From Candidatus Enterococcus murrayae (GTDB taxonomy: Bacteria; Bacillota; Bacilli; Lactobacillales; Enterococcaceae), in NCBI RefSeq assembly GCF_017315985.1, contig NZ_JAFLVR010000004.1:1-64000 (forward strand): 64,000 nucleotides of DNA, in the 5' to 3' direction. Position numbers and translations under genes: made by a program. Below, one piece after another: positions 25,855 to 34,559 of this stretch (position 1 is the stretch's first letter; each line of letters starts with the position of its first letter). Under the pieces are notes generated by a model. It worked only from the letters and a program-made list of their open reading frames with translations, was not told the DNA's origin and made no database searches.

Positions 25855-26799
25855 TCACACGGCTTTCTTCAATAAGTAGGAATAGGCAGCTCCGTAGATT
25901 CCTGCATCATTACCTAATAAAGCTTTTTTTAAAGAGAAGTGATTCCTTATTTGAGGGAAAACATACTTTTCCAACTTTTCCTTTAACGGATCTAATAAAT
26001 AAGCGCCCGCTTCAGATAATCCACCGCCAATAATAATTTCTTCCACATCAATCGTGTTCATTATTCCTGCTAAAGCTTGAGCTAACACAGTGACGAACTC
26101 ATTCAATACCTCTTTAGCTGCTTCGTCATTCTGAGCGGCTTTTTCAAAAATGATCGGTGGAGTAATTTCTGTCCACGACCCGCCTAACAACTCTAGTTTT
26201 TTTCGCATAGACAGCACAAGGCCATTCGCGGAGGCGAAAGTTTCTAAGCAATTTCTTCCACCGCAGCCGCATAGTCTGTTCTCATCAGATCGAATGGGAA
26301 TATGACCGATTTCACCTCCGGCAGAATGACAGCCATTTAATACCCTCCCATTCAAAATGATGCCACCACCTACTCCTGTGCCCAAAGTGACAAAAAGCAG
26401 ATTTTCCCTACCGTGGGCAGCACCTCTCCACATTTCGCCTAAAGCAGCCGCATTCGCGTCATTTAGTAAACAAGCATCCATACCTAATTTATGTGTAATC
26501 ATTTTCTTCAAGGGTATCTGCTCCCAGTCAAGATTGACAGCTTGAACAACGATCTCTCCATCTGACGAGATCGCCCCAGGAACACCAATCCCGATACCTT
26601 TTATCTCTACTAACGTGTCCTTGTTTATTGAACTACGGATAGATGAACAGATTTCATTAGGAATAAACTTTCCTTTTTCTGAAATATTTGTTGGAATCGA
26701 CCACTTTTTTTCGATTTTTCCCTGTGTGTCCATTAATGCAAACTTGATGGTCGTCCCTCCAATGTCTACACCAATTATCTTTTTTATTTGCTTTTCCAA
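25855..26799 (-). CDS. ROK-family sugar kinase
   Basis: This 314-residue protein has the phosphate-binding DIGGTTIKFAL at the N terminus, LNDANAAALGE with the catalytic aspartate, TLGTGVGGG as the second phosphate loop, and the ROK zinc site HIPI...CGCGGRNCLE. ROK kinases phosphorylate glucose, fructose, allose or amino sugars with ATP. It is the last gene of a minus-strand operon with a sugar ABC importer, isomerases and a dehydrogenase, so it probably phosphorylates the end product of that route. Glucokinase activity is possible, but the operon setting points to a dedicated sugar. Confidence 0.87.
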   Translation of the reverse strand: MEKQIKKIIGVDIGGTTIKFALMDTQGKIEKKWSIPTNISEKGKFIPNEICSSIRSSINKDTLVEIKGIGIGVPGAISSDGEIVVQAVNLDWEQIPLKKMITHKLGMDACLLNDANAAALGEMWRGAAHGRENLLFVTLGTGVGGGIILNGRVLNGCHSAGGEIGHIPIRSDENRLCGCGGRNCLETFASANGLVLSMRKKLELLGGSWTEITPPIIFEKAAQNDEAAKEVLNEFVTVLAQALAGIMNTIDVEEIIIGGGLSEAGAYLLDPLKEKLEKYVFPQIRNHFSLKKALLGNDAGIYGAAYSYLLKKAV

Positions 26800-26810
26800 G
26801 ATAACCTCCC

Positions 26811-27722
26811 CTAAACAAAGTTCCGCAGATAATGAGTACTTTGTCTGACTGAACGTTTGACATCTTCATAATCAGATTCATATGCACGATCTTCAACTTC
26901 GATACAGGTGTACCCAGTGTAACCAATATCGGTCAACGCAGATACATATTTTCCCCAATCCACATCGCCTAGCCCTGGCAATTTAGGTGACATATACTCC
27001 AATGGCGTTGCCATAATCCCTACTTCCTTCAGCTTGTTCGGATACAGCTTAATATCCTTATAGTGGATATGGAAGAGCTTATCTTTAAATTCATAAATGG
27101 GTTCTATATAGTCTATGTGCTGCCAAACAAAGTGAGAAGGATCATAATTAATTCCAAAGTTCTCACTATCCAGAATTTCAAAGACTTTTCGCCAGATACT
27201 AGGCGTTGTCATCAGGTTTTGTCCACCGGGCCATTCATCCTCTGTAAAAAGCATTGGACAATTTTCAATCCCGATTTTGATCTCTTGTTCTTCTGCGTAT
27301 TGTATAATTGACGGCCAAACTTTAGCCACCTCTTGCAGATTTTCAGAAACACTTTTGCTTGGCATTCTTCCTAAGAAAGTGGTCACTAAATTTACACCTA
27401 ATAGTTTAGCGGCATCAATTAACGTATACAAATGATCAATCGCTTCTTGACGTTTTTCTAGGTTTTCATCCAGTGGATTAGGGTAATAAGCCAATGCCGA
27501 AATTTCTACATGCTTTTTTTCACAATAAGCCAAAATCTCTTGCGCTTTTTCTGCTGTTAAATTCTTTGTATCAATATGAGAAACACCCGCGTAGCGTCGT
27601 TCCGCTTTTCCTTTAGGCCAACATGCGACTTCTACACATTCCAAACCCGTATCAGCTACGATATCAATCATTTCCTCGAAACTACTTTGATCAAAAATCG
27701 CGCTTACAATTCCTAGCTTCAT
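26811..27722 (-). CDS. Sugar isomerase/epimerase, xylose-isomerase-like TIM barrel
   Basis: This 303-residue protein of the AP-endonuclease-2/IolE type has the metal-site motifs IGIENCP (glutamate), NYDPSHFVWQ (aspartate and histidine), FHIHYKD and a C-terminal CIEVED. The family isomerises or epimerises sugars, keto-sugars and inositol intermediates. It is clearly paralogous to 33660-34559 (same FLGR, IENC, NFG-x-N-x-DPSH and WQ-x-IDY blocks) and more distantly to 32632-33447. It ends 11 bases from the ROK kinase start. The substrate is unknown. Confidence 0.85.
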   Translation of the reverse strand: MKLGIVSAIFDQSSFEEMIDIVADTGLECVEVACWPKGKAERRYAGVSHIDTKNLTAEKAQEILAYCEKKHVEISALAYYPNPLDENLEKRQEAIDHLYTLIDAAKLLGVNLVTTFLGRMPSKSVSENLQEVAKVWPSIIQYAEEQEIKIGIENCPMLFTEDEWPGGQNLMTTPSIWRKVFEILDSENFGINYDPSHFVWQHIDYIEPIYEFKDKLFHIHYKDIKLYPNKLKEVGIMATPLEYMSPKLPGLGDVDWGKYVSALTDIGYTGYTCIEVEDRAYESDYEDVKRSVRQSTHYLRNFV

Positions 27723-27798
27723 AAATAAACTCCTCTCAAAATTTTTCGATGATAGAGGACCATTTTTATGATAAATGGTCCTCTTGCTTAAAAAAGAT

Positions 27799-28977
27799 CT
27801 ATTTCGCTACTTTAGTCCAAGCCTTTGTTTCTGAAGATTTAATGACTGCTTCAGTGACTAAGTCCACTTTATAGCCTTCTGCAAAACTGGTTGACGGTTG
27901 TTTTCCACTTACTACAGATTTAATGAACTCATAGGCTTCAATCGTTTTTAATTCTCCGTAACCAATATTCATTCCTGGAATATTCCAAGTTACTTCCCCA
28001 TAGAAGTGGGCCGGCCCTGTATAAATTGTTTTAAATCCTTTTCTATCATCCGGATCATCGGCAAACATTACTTGAAGCTCGTTTAGCCGCTCATAGTTGA
28101 ATATTAGGGAGCCCTTAGTGCCATGAACCTCAATTGAGATAAAGTTATTTCGACCCCAAGCATTTCTAGTCGCTTCAATACTTCCTACAGCTCCGCTTTC
28201 AAAGTTAACTAAGAATGATGCTTCATCATCCACATCTACAGCTTCCTTTTTCACATCGCCATTAAGTTTTACCGTACCCAATAAATCCACGCCGCCTTCT
28301 TGTACGGGGCGTTCATTGATATAGGTTTTCACCGTAGAAACAACTTCGCTGATATTCCCAGCTAAATATTGAGAAATATCGATCACATGAGTAGCGATAT
28401 CGCCTAATGTCCCTGCTCCCGCGATTGCTTTTTGGAATCTCCAAGATAAAGGAGAATCCGGATCGGCAGACCAGCTTTGTAGGTATTGTGCTCGTACATT
28501 CAGAATTTCCCCGATTGAGCCTTCATCAATAAATTTCTTAGCCAAAACTAAAGCTGGAACACGACGGTACTGATACGCACACATTGAGATAATCCCTTTT
28601 TTGGCTGCTTTTTCTGCGGCTTCACTCATTGCTTTGGCATCCTGATGTGTGCTAGCAATTGGTTTTTCACAGTACACATGTTTTCCAGCTTCTAGTGCGG
28701 CAATTGCAATTTCAGCATGAGAATCATTTGGAGTACAGATGCTGACAACATCGATATCCGGATTATTCACGACCGCTTTCCAATCAGTGACTGCTTCTTC
28801 AAAACCAAATCGATCTTTTGCCTCTTTGGCAATCTCTTCTTCAATATCACAAACTACTTTTAGGACTGGAACAGCAGGAGCCGGCCAAAAGAACTTTGGC
28901 ATATTCGAATATGCTACTACGTGTGCCTTCCCCATAAATCCTGCTCCGATTAATCCAACGTTAATTTTTTTGATCAT
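27799..28977 (-). CDS. Gfo/Idh/MocA family NAD(P)-dependent sugar dehydrogenase
   Basis: This 392-residue protein has an N-terminal Rossmann fold (VGLIGAGFMGKAH, dinucleotide-binding; ICTPNDSHAEI) with the family EKPIAST motif carrying the catalytic lysine, and a C-terminal alpha/beta domain with GTLGDIATHVIDI, the conserved aspartate and histidine. Members oxidise sugars or inositols, often to keto intermediates. Here the gene is in an operon with an importer and TIM-barrel isomerases. A second family member lies on the divergent operon at 34556-35611. The substrate cannot be read from sequence. Confidence 0.88.
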   Translation of the reverse strand: MIKKINVGLIGAGFMGKAHVVAYSNMPKFFWPAPAVPVLKVVCDIEEEIAKEAKDRFGFEEAVTDWKAVVNNPDIDVVSICTPNDSHAEIAIAALEAGKHVYCEKPIASTHQDAKAMSEAAEKAAKKGIISMCAYQYRRVPALVLAKKFIDEGSIGEILNVRAQYLQSWSADPDSPLSWRFQKAIAGAGTLGDIATHVIDISQYLAGNISEVVSTVKTYINERPVQEGGVDLLGTVKLNGDVKKEAVDVDDEASFLVNFESGAVGSIEATRNAWGRNNFISIEVHGTKGSLIFNYERLNELQVMFADDPDDRKGFKTIYTGPAHFYGEVTWNIPGMNIGYGELKTIEAYEFIKSVVSGKQPSTSFAEGYKVDLVTEAVIKSSETKAWTKVAK

Positions 28978-29000
28978 TTCAATATCTCTCCCTTAAAATT

Positions 29001-29996
29001 TTAATTATTTTTTTTACTTGATAAATTGCTGAGTGCAACAGCGAAAACGATAATCAACCCTTGAACGATGGTTTGTTGAGAAGAACTCAACCCCGCTAAT
29101 ATCAAGGCATTTTTGATAATACCCATCAACAATGAACCGACTAGCGCTCCTATAACAGAACCCGAGCCTCCATTCATTGCTGCACCACCAAGAACTACTG
29201 CCGCTATAACAGACATTTCATCGCCATCACCAAAGGAGTATCTTCCTGACTGCATTCTTCCAGCGTACAAAATACCAGCAAATGCGGCAAATGCACCTGA
29301 CATAATAAATACCTTCAGCTTGATGAGATTCGTATTTATTCCGCTGTATTTTGCAGATAATTCGTTTCCTCCCGTGGCTAACGTATGTTTCCCAAATGGC
29401 GTTTTATTAAAAATAAATATACCGACTACGTAAAATAGAATTGTCCATAAAATCAGAACAGAAATCCCACCAACGCTACCTATACCGAAGACACTATTAA
29501 ATTGACTATTCTTGATCGGAACTGCTGCGGTATTGGTGATCCACATAGCTGAACCTCTAATGATTTGCATCATTCCCAATGTAGCAAGAAAAGCTGGAAT
29601 TTTAAGAATGGTAACCAAGAAACCATTGATAGCTCCACTAACGACACCAAATCCCAAACCTACTAGTAATGCTAAAATGATCGAGTTCGTACTTTGTAAT
29701 ATTAGAGACACACACATGGCTGTCATCGCTGCAACAGCTCCCACCGTTAAATCGATCTGACCCGCCGCTAATACAAAAGTTCCTGCAACCGCCATGATAG
29801 AGATCATTGAAGTTTGTCTCAGAATATTTAGCAGATTATTGGAGCTTAAAAAGCCCTTATTTCCCAAAAAAATCGAGAAAGCTAGAAAAACAATAACAAA
29901 CACGATATAAACCATGTATTTATTCCACTCAATAGTTTTCAAATCAATTTTCGTATTGGATGCCTTTTTTTCTAAATTAGCCTGCTTGGATTGCAT
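29001..29996 (-). CDS. Sugar ABC transporter permease (RbsC family)
   Basis: This 331-residue protein has about ten hydrophobic segments and the RbsC/AraH signature region GGNELSAKYSGIN (EAA-like loop contacting the ATPase) followed by VLGGAAMNGGSGSVIG. It forms the membrane channel of a ribose/galactose/allose-type importer together with the two proteins encoded upstream. I chose the ATG at 29996 because GAGGAGG lies upstream; this still overlaps the ATPase gene by 20 bases. Confidence 0.9.
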   Translation of the reverse strand: MQSKQANLEKKASNTKIDLKTIEWNKYMVYIVFVIVFLAFSIFLGNKGFLSSNNLLNILRQTSMISIMAVAGTFVLAAGQIDLTVGAVAAMTAMCVSLILQSTNSIILALLVGLGFGVVSGAINGFLVTILKIPAFLATLGMMQIIRGSAMWITNTAAVPIKNSQFNSVFGIGSVGGISVLILWTILFYVVGIFIFNKTPFGKHTLATGGNELSAKYSGINTNLIKLKVFIMSGAFAAFAGILYAGRMQSGRYSFGDGDEMSVIAAVVLGGAAMNGGSGSVIGALVGSLLMGIIKNALILAGLSSSQQTIVQGLIIVFAVALSNLSSKKNN

Positions 29997-31470
29997 GCTG
30001 TAGTTCCTCCTCACATGAAATTTCTTCTCGCTTAATGTCATTCACTATTTTCCCATCAAAAAGTACCAAGATTCGATCACATGCTGCCAATAGCTCTGCG
30101 AGTTCTGAAGAAACAAACAGGACACCGTTTCCTTTATCGGCATAATCTCGAATGATATTAATGATTTCCATTTTGGCTCCTATATCAACCCCAGCTGTCG
30201 GTTCATCCAATAGCATCACTTTAGGATTTGTGTTCAGCCATTTTGAAATGACGACCTTTTGCTGATTTCCACCCGATAATAGGCTTATTTTTTTGTCTAT
30301 GCTTGTGGTTTTAATATTGAAGTCCGAAACATTTTCTTTAGTTATTTTTTGCGATTCTTTTTCATTAATGACGAAATCAATAAAGGATAATTTCTTTAAA
30401 ATAGGCAAAATATTATTCTCTTTCACGGAGTGAGACAATACCAATCCTTGCTTTCTTCTATCTTCGGGCACCAGCCCCATTCCGGATTTGATGGCATCTC
30501 GAGTATTTTTTATCGTACTCTTTTGGTTATCAATATAGATTTCCCCAGATGCTATTGGATTGATTCCAAATAATCCTTCCAAAATCTCTGTTCGACCGCT
30601 TCCCATCAATCCAGCGATGCCGAGTATCTCTCCTTTCTTCACTTCAAAGGATATCTCGGAGATGGCATTATTAATGGTTAAGTTATCCACCTTCAGGATC
30701 GATTCATTCTTTGCGTAATCGCGTTTTTTCCATTCAAAGGTTGGGCCATTTTCGCCAACAAAGAACGAAACAATGTCCTCTAAGCATAAGTTAGCAATTT
30801 CATCCGTTAAAACATTGGTTCCATCTTTTAATATGGTGATGCGATCTGCGATATCCATGATCTCATTCATTCGATGTGAGATATACACCATCGTCACACC
30901 TTTAGCTTTTAAGTCATTGATCAGTTGAAAAAGCCGTTTTGACTCGCCATCTGACAAGGAGGCTGTTGGTTCATCAAAAACCAGAATTTTAGCATCCTTA
31001 ATCACGGCTTTAGCGATCTCAACCATCTGACTTAGTCCAACACTTAAACTTTCTACTTTTGCTTTAGGATCAATATCTATTCCTAAATTAAGTAAGACTG
31101 ATCGTGCTTTCCTGTTCATTTCTTTTTCATCGATCCATCTATTTTTTTGAAGTTCGCTCCCAAGAAAAATATTCTGTGCTACCGTCATCGATTGAACGAG
31201 AGACAATTCTTGAAAAATCATTTCAATTCCATTTTTTGAGGCATCTTCTCGATTTTTAAAATCGACTAGCTGATCCTCAATCCGAATTTCCCCACCATCT
31301 TTTGAGTAGACACCTGTCATTATTTTCATAAGTGTCGATTTTCCTGCGCCATTCCCACCAACCAATGCATGAACTTCTCCTCTTTTTAAAGTAAAATCCA
31401 CCCCCTTTAAAACTTTTGTTTCCTCAAATTTTTTTTCGATCAGGTTCATTTTTAAAATCGAATCAAGCAT
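29977..31470 (-). CDS. Sugar ABC transporter ATP-binding protein (RbsA/MglA type)
   Basis: This 497-residue protein has two fused ABC domains. The first has Walker A GGNGAGKST, signature LSVGLSQ and Walker B ILVFDEPTASL. The second has a degenerate P-loop (GLMGSGRTE), signature LLSGGNQQKV and VMLLDEPTAGVD. This tandem arrangement with an asymmetric second site is typical of carbohydrate uptake transporter-2 ATPases. The ATG at 31470 follows GAGGGTG; an earlier ATG at 31491 overlaps the binding-protein gene. It energises import by the permease encoded next. Confidence 0.93.
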   Translation of the reverse strand: MLDSILKMNLIEKKFEETKVLKGVDFTLKRGEVHALVGGNGAGKSTLMKIMTGVYSKDGGEIRIEDQLVDFKNREDASKNGIEMIFQELSLVQSMTVAQNIFLGSELQKNRWIDEKEMNRKARSVLLNLGIDIDPKAKVESLSVGLSQMVEIAKAVIKDAKILVFDEPTASLSDGESKRLFQLINDLKAKGVTMVYISHRMNEIMDIADRITILKDGTNVLTDEIANLCLEDIVSFFVGENGPTFEWKKRDYAKNESILKVDNLTINNAISEISFEVKKGEILGIAGLMGSGRTEILEGLFGINPIASGEIYIDNQKSTIKNTRDAIKSGMGLVPEDRRKQGLVLSHSVKENNILPILKKLSFIDFVINEKESQKITKENVSDFNIKTTSIDKKISLLSGGNQQKVVISKWLNTNPKVMLLDEPTAGVDIGAKMEIINIIRDYADKGNGVLFVSSELAELLAACDRILVLFDGKIVNDIKREEISCEEELQHAIQAG

Positions 31471-31487
31471 GCGTTCACCCTCTACTA

Positions 31488-32621
31488 TCATTTGTCTAAT
31501 TCTTCAGTGATAAAGCCTGGTGCTTTCTTGTGGTAAACCATCTCATAGCCAGAAACAATGGTATTTCTTTCCACCTTTGTTGCTGGAACAGCTACATAAG
31601 AAGGTGTCTCTTTTCCTAATAAAGCATAGGCTGCCATGGTTGCCTCCGCTACGCCCTGATCGTAAGGTAATTGAGCTCCCACACCTAAAACTTTTCCTTG
31701 GGCAATTTCCTTCGCAATGTTATCCCCTAAGTCGATCGTACTAACAAAAACATCCTCACGCCCAGCAGATGTAAGCGCCGATAATACACCCTCCGCAGGA
31801 ATATCCCAAATCGCAAAAATAGCTTCAATGTCTGGATTTTGCGTCAACATCGCATCAGCGACTTCGGTAGATTGATTGACATCTGAAAAACCAGATTTTG
31901 CAATGACTTCAATATCCGGATATTTTTTCTTAATCGTTTTTTCGAAGGCTTCTAGCCGTTGATTCGTAACAAAATAGTCAACATCGTAGTTTACGATCCC
32001 GATTTTTCCTTTGCCCTTCAATTTGTCTCCGATCAACTCTGCAGCGATTACGCCATTCCCGTAATTATCAGCTGAAACTGCCCCAACATAATTTTCACCG
32101 GCGACAAAATTATCAGGCACATTATCCATGAAAACTAACTTGATTCCTCGACTACTTACTCGCTTAAAGGCATCTGAGGTAGCTTTGGCATCAGTTGGAA
32201 TGCTAATCATCACGTCTGGATTAAGAGCAGTTAAGGTTTCCAAATCGGATACCTGTTGTTCAACAGAAAAATTGGCATCGGTTGTTCCGACAATATTAAT
32301 TCCTAATTTTTTGAAGGTATCCTCAAGCCCCTTTTGCTGGGCGGAGGACCAGTCATTTCCAGCATAGTGAAACGAAATTGCTGCTGAATAGTTTCCGGCT
32401 TTTAATTTTGCGATTTCTTCATCTGTCAACGTTAAGGAGCTTGCCGGTGCAGCTTTTTCTCCGTTAGGTCCCGTAGATTTTATATCGTTTTCATCCAACA
32501 CAATTTCGTCTTTTCCGTCCGTTTTTTCTAAGGCATCTTTGTTGGCTGCCGAGTCCGAACTGCATCCAGTCGCAAATAGTAAAATTAGTGAAAAAACAAT
32601 CATCTTCTTGATAAATTTCAT
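31488..32621 (-). CDS. Sugar ABC transporter substrate-binding lipoprotein
   Basis: This 377-residue protein has a lipoprotein signal (MKFIKKMIVFSLILLFATGC, lipobox ATGC) and a periplasmic-binding-protein-like domain from about residue 60. In the mature part, SAAISFHYAGNDWSSAQQKG, IVGTTDANFSVEQQVSDLE and PDVMISIPTDA are matched closely by the second ligand-binding half of the regulator at 35870-37855. It should capture the sugar outside the cell for the RbsA/RbsC-like pair. The ATG at 32621 has GGGGATAG upstream. Confidence 0.9.
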   Translation of the reverse strand: MKFIKKMIVFSLILLFATGCSSDSAANKDALEKTDGKDEIVLDENDIKSTGPNGEKAAPASSLTLTDEEIAKLKAGNYSAAISFHYAGNDWSSAQQKGLEDTFKKLGINIVGTTDANFSVEQQVSDLETLTALNPDVMISIPTDAKATSDAFKRVSSRGIKLVFMDNVPDNFVAGENYVGAVSADNYGNGVIAAELIGDKLKGKGKIGIVNYDVDYFVTNQRLEAFEKTIKKKYPDIEVIAKSGFSDVNQSTEVADAMLTQNPDIEAIFAIWDIPAEGVLSALTSAGREDVFVSTIDLGDNIAKEIAQGKVLGVGAQLPYDQGVAEATMAAYALLGKETPSYVAVPATKVERNTIVSGYEMVYHKKAPGFITEELDK

Positions 32622-32631
32622 AACTATCCCC

Positions 32632-33447
32632 CTATACTTCAAAAAACTGTTCTAAAAACTTGTAAGAAGTTTCGCAAGCGTAGCTAGAATCCCCTGAGTA
32701 GCCATCAATTTCTACTAACCAATCTCCAGAAAAACCGTCCTCTTTTAAATAGTGAATAATTTGTTCCAATGGGATGTTCCCTTCCCCCAATGGAACAAAT
32801 TCCGATCCCTTCAAATCCTTCAGGTGAACATATTCGATGCGATTACGATATTTCTTGATTAATTCCAAAGCGTCACCACCACCCGCCACAAGATGAGCAA
32901 TGTCTGGACAAAAACTGATATTAGTTAACGAAAACAGCTGATCAATTTGTTCAGGTGTTTCTACCGCTGATCCTAGATGAGGATGATAACTTGCAATAAT
33001 GTCATTTTCCTTAGCAAATTGCGAAACCTGATCAAGATTTCTTGCTAAAATCTTATAGTCTTCTGCTACATTTCCATTTGCTCGGATCGCTCCGCCTCCA
33101 AGAACTAAATGCTTTACTCCGAATTTTTTCATGTTTTCAATTGTGTTTTTGATTCGGAAAAATTCATCTTCAAACGCATCGGCATAGATATAGTTTGCAC
33201 CAGTATAAATCCCTAGTATCTTCGTGTTTGTTTCAGCTAAATACGCTTTCAATATTTCTGGCGAATTATCAAATTTTTCTAAATTCCCATCAAACAGTTC
33301 AATATAACGATACCCAACTTTAGAGATTTTCTTCATCACTTCGCCTTCATCAATTAAAGAAAGATATTTTGCCTCTCTAACATTAGTGACCCCGCCTCCT
33401 GTACCTACTAACATACCGAAACCATTTGTCATGTATCCAACTTCCAA
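32632..33447 (-). CDS. Sugar isomerase/epimerase TIM-barrel protein, first gene of operon
   Basis: This roughly 271-residue TIM-barrel protein of the xylose-isomerase-like superfamily has YHPHLGSAVETPEQ, FCPDIAHLVAGGG, YVHLKDLKG and WLVEIDGY carrying the expected metal ligands. It is more distant from the other two isomerases in the locus and resembles inosose dehydratase (IolE)-type proteins. The best start is TTG at 33447, eight bases after AAGGAG; the GTG at 33456 overlaps that site. It is first in the seven-gene minus-strand operon under a promoter with an operator and a cre site. Confidence 0.8.
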   Translation of the reverse strand: MEVGYMTNGFGMLVGTGGGVTNVREAKYLSLIDEGEVMKKISKVGYRYIELFDGNLEKFDNSPEILKAYLAETNTKILGIYTGANYIYADAFEDEFFRIKNTIENMKKFGVKHLVLGGGAIRANGNVAEDYKILARNLDQVSQFAKENDIIASYHPHLGSAVETPEQIDQLFSLTNISFCPDIAHLVAGGGDALELIKKYRNRIEYVHLKDLKGSEFVPLGEGNIPLEQIIHYLKEDGFSGDWLVEIDGYSGDSSYACETSYKFLEQFFEV

Positions 33448-33461
33448 AACTGCCACTCCTT

Positions 33462-33471
33462 TTTACGTAAA
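33462..33471. promoter_or_regulatory. TTTACGTAAA operator, minus-strand operon
   Basis: A perfect 10-base palindrome with a central CG, as LacI-family operators have, lies between the promoter and the ribosome site of the minus operon. With flanks, AAATTTACGTAAAA is shared with the copy at 33636. Binding there would block transcription by roadblock or at the start site. Confidence 0.7.
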
Positions 33472-33479
33472 TTTATTTG

Positions 33480-33494
33480 TGTTAGCGCTTTCCA
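33480..33494 (-). promoter_or_regulatory. cre site (CcpA binding)
   Basis: TGTTAGCGCTTTCCA (plus strand) fits the catabolite-responsive-element pattern, with a nearly symmetric core AGCGCT. It sits just downstream of the minus-operon -10 element, a repressing position for CcpA. Glucose repression of the sugar operon is the inference. Confidence 0.75.
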
Positions 33495-33501
33495 CAAACA
33501 A

Positions 33502-33530
33502 ATCCTATCATCGACGAAAATATTTGTCAA
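33502..33530 (-). promoter_or_regulatory. Promoter of sugar importer operon
   Basis: On the minus strand a consensus TTGACA, a 17-base spacer and TAGGAT precede the cre site and the operator. Confidence 0.75.
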
Positions 33531-33588
33531 TATTTTTTTGGAATTACGCAATTTTTAGTTAAAAAAGCATCAAAAGAACAGAAAAAAG

Positions 33589-33617
33589 TTGAAATCCTTG
33601 TGACGACGTTGTATATT
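33589..33617 (+). promoter_or_regulatory. Promoter of divergent isomerase/dehydrogenase operon
   Basis: TTGAAA, a 17-base spacer and TATATT lie about 19 bases upstream of the second TTTACGTAAA palindrome. Confidence 0.7.
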
Positions 33618-33635
33618 CGAGATGGAAATACTAAA

Positions 33636-33645
33636 TTTACGTAAA
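33636..33645. promoter_or_regulatory. TTTACGTAAA operator, plus-strand operon
   Basis: This second copy of the palindrome sits 15 bases before the ATG at 33660, between the -10 element and the ribosome site. That mirrors the placement of the copy at 33462 for the other operon. Confidence 0.7.
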
Positions 33646-33659
33646 AGGGATGTGTTTTT

Positions 33660-34559
33660 ATGAAACTAGGGTTTTTGACCAACTGTTTTGAAGGTCGTTT
33701 GTTAGATAAGGTCATTTTGGCTAAACAACTCGGTTATTCTCAATTAGAAGTTTCCTTAACACCGAGTTCGACGCAACGTTTAATCGCTTTCGATGCTGCT
33801 TCTTTAAATTCAAAGCTCCTTGAATATGAGATTCGTTTTTCTTCTTTGGCCTATTATCAGAATATTTTAACCGAGCAAAAAGACTTAAGACGAATGCATG
33901 TAGACAATTTGTACACCCTCATTGATTTTGCTTTTGAAAATGGAATTCCACAAATCAGTACTTTTTTAGGTCGGGATTCCAGTAAATCAATCGCTGAAAA
34001 CTTTACTTTGCTGAATTCTCTAGTGCGTCCAATCGTGGAGTATGCAGAACAATTAAAGATCAAAATCGCAATTGAAAATTGCTCCATGCCTTCATGGGAT
34101 GAAAATGGCTTCCCTGCAACTATTTCTTACAGTCCTGAGCTTTGGGATGAGATGTTTTCAAGGATACCAAATGAGAACTTCGGACTAAATTTTGATCCTT
34201 CACATCTTATTTGGCAAAAAATTGATTACACGGAAGCTCTCACTGACTATTACGATAGAATTTTCAACCTTCATGTGAAAGAAATTTTCGTTGAAACCGA
34301 TAATCTCAGCAGATACGGAATTTTTGGAAAACAAATCGAGCGGAAACATCCCAATGATTTTGGTTGGTACAGACCTGCCCCATTAGGGTTAGGTAGCATT
34401 GACTGGAGGACGATTTTTGAAATTCTGAAAGACAATCACTATTCAAAAGATCTTACTTTGGAGTTCAAGAGTGAGAGTAAAAGTGAAGCTGAACAAATGC
34501 TTATTCACTCTAAAAAATATATTGAGGAATGTTTTAATAGAAAGGATGTTTTAACATGA
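33660..34559 (+). CDS. Sugar isomerase/epimerase TIM barrel (paralogue)
   Basis: This 299-residue paralogue of 26811-27722 has MKLGFLTNCFEG, TFLGRDSSKSIAEN, KIAIENCSMPSWDENG, NFGLNFDPSHLIWQKIDY, FNLHVKEI and a C-terminal glutamate in LTLEFK. These supply the ligands of the metal site in xylose-isomerase-like barrels. It starts the plus-strand operon and shares four bases with the following dehydrogenase gene. The duplication suggests the two barrels act on related intermediates, for example successive keto-sugars, but no specific substrate is evident. Confidence 0.83.
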   Translation: MKLGFLTNCFEGRLLDKVILAKQLGYSQLEVSLTPSSTQRLIAFDAASLNSKLLEYEIRFSSLAYYQNILTEQKDLRRMHVDNLYTLIDFAFENGIPQISTFLGRDSSKSIAENFTLLNSLVRPIVEYAEQLKIKIAIENCSMPSWDENGFPATISYSPELWDEMFSRIPNENFGLNFDPSHLIWQKIDYTEALTDYYDRIFNLHVKEIFVETDNLSRYGIFGKQIERKHPNDFGWYRPAPLGLGSIDWRTIFEILKDNHYSKDLTLEFKSESKSEAEQMLIHSKKYIEECFNRKDVLT

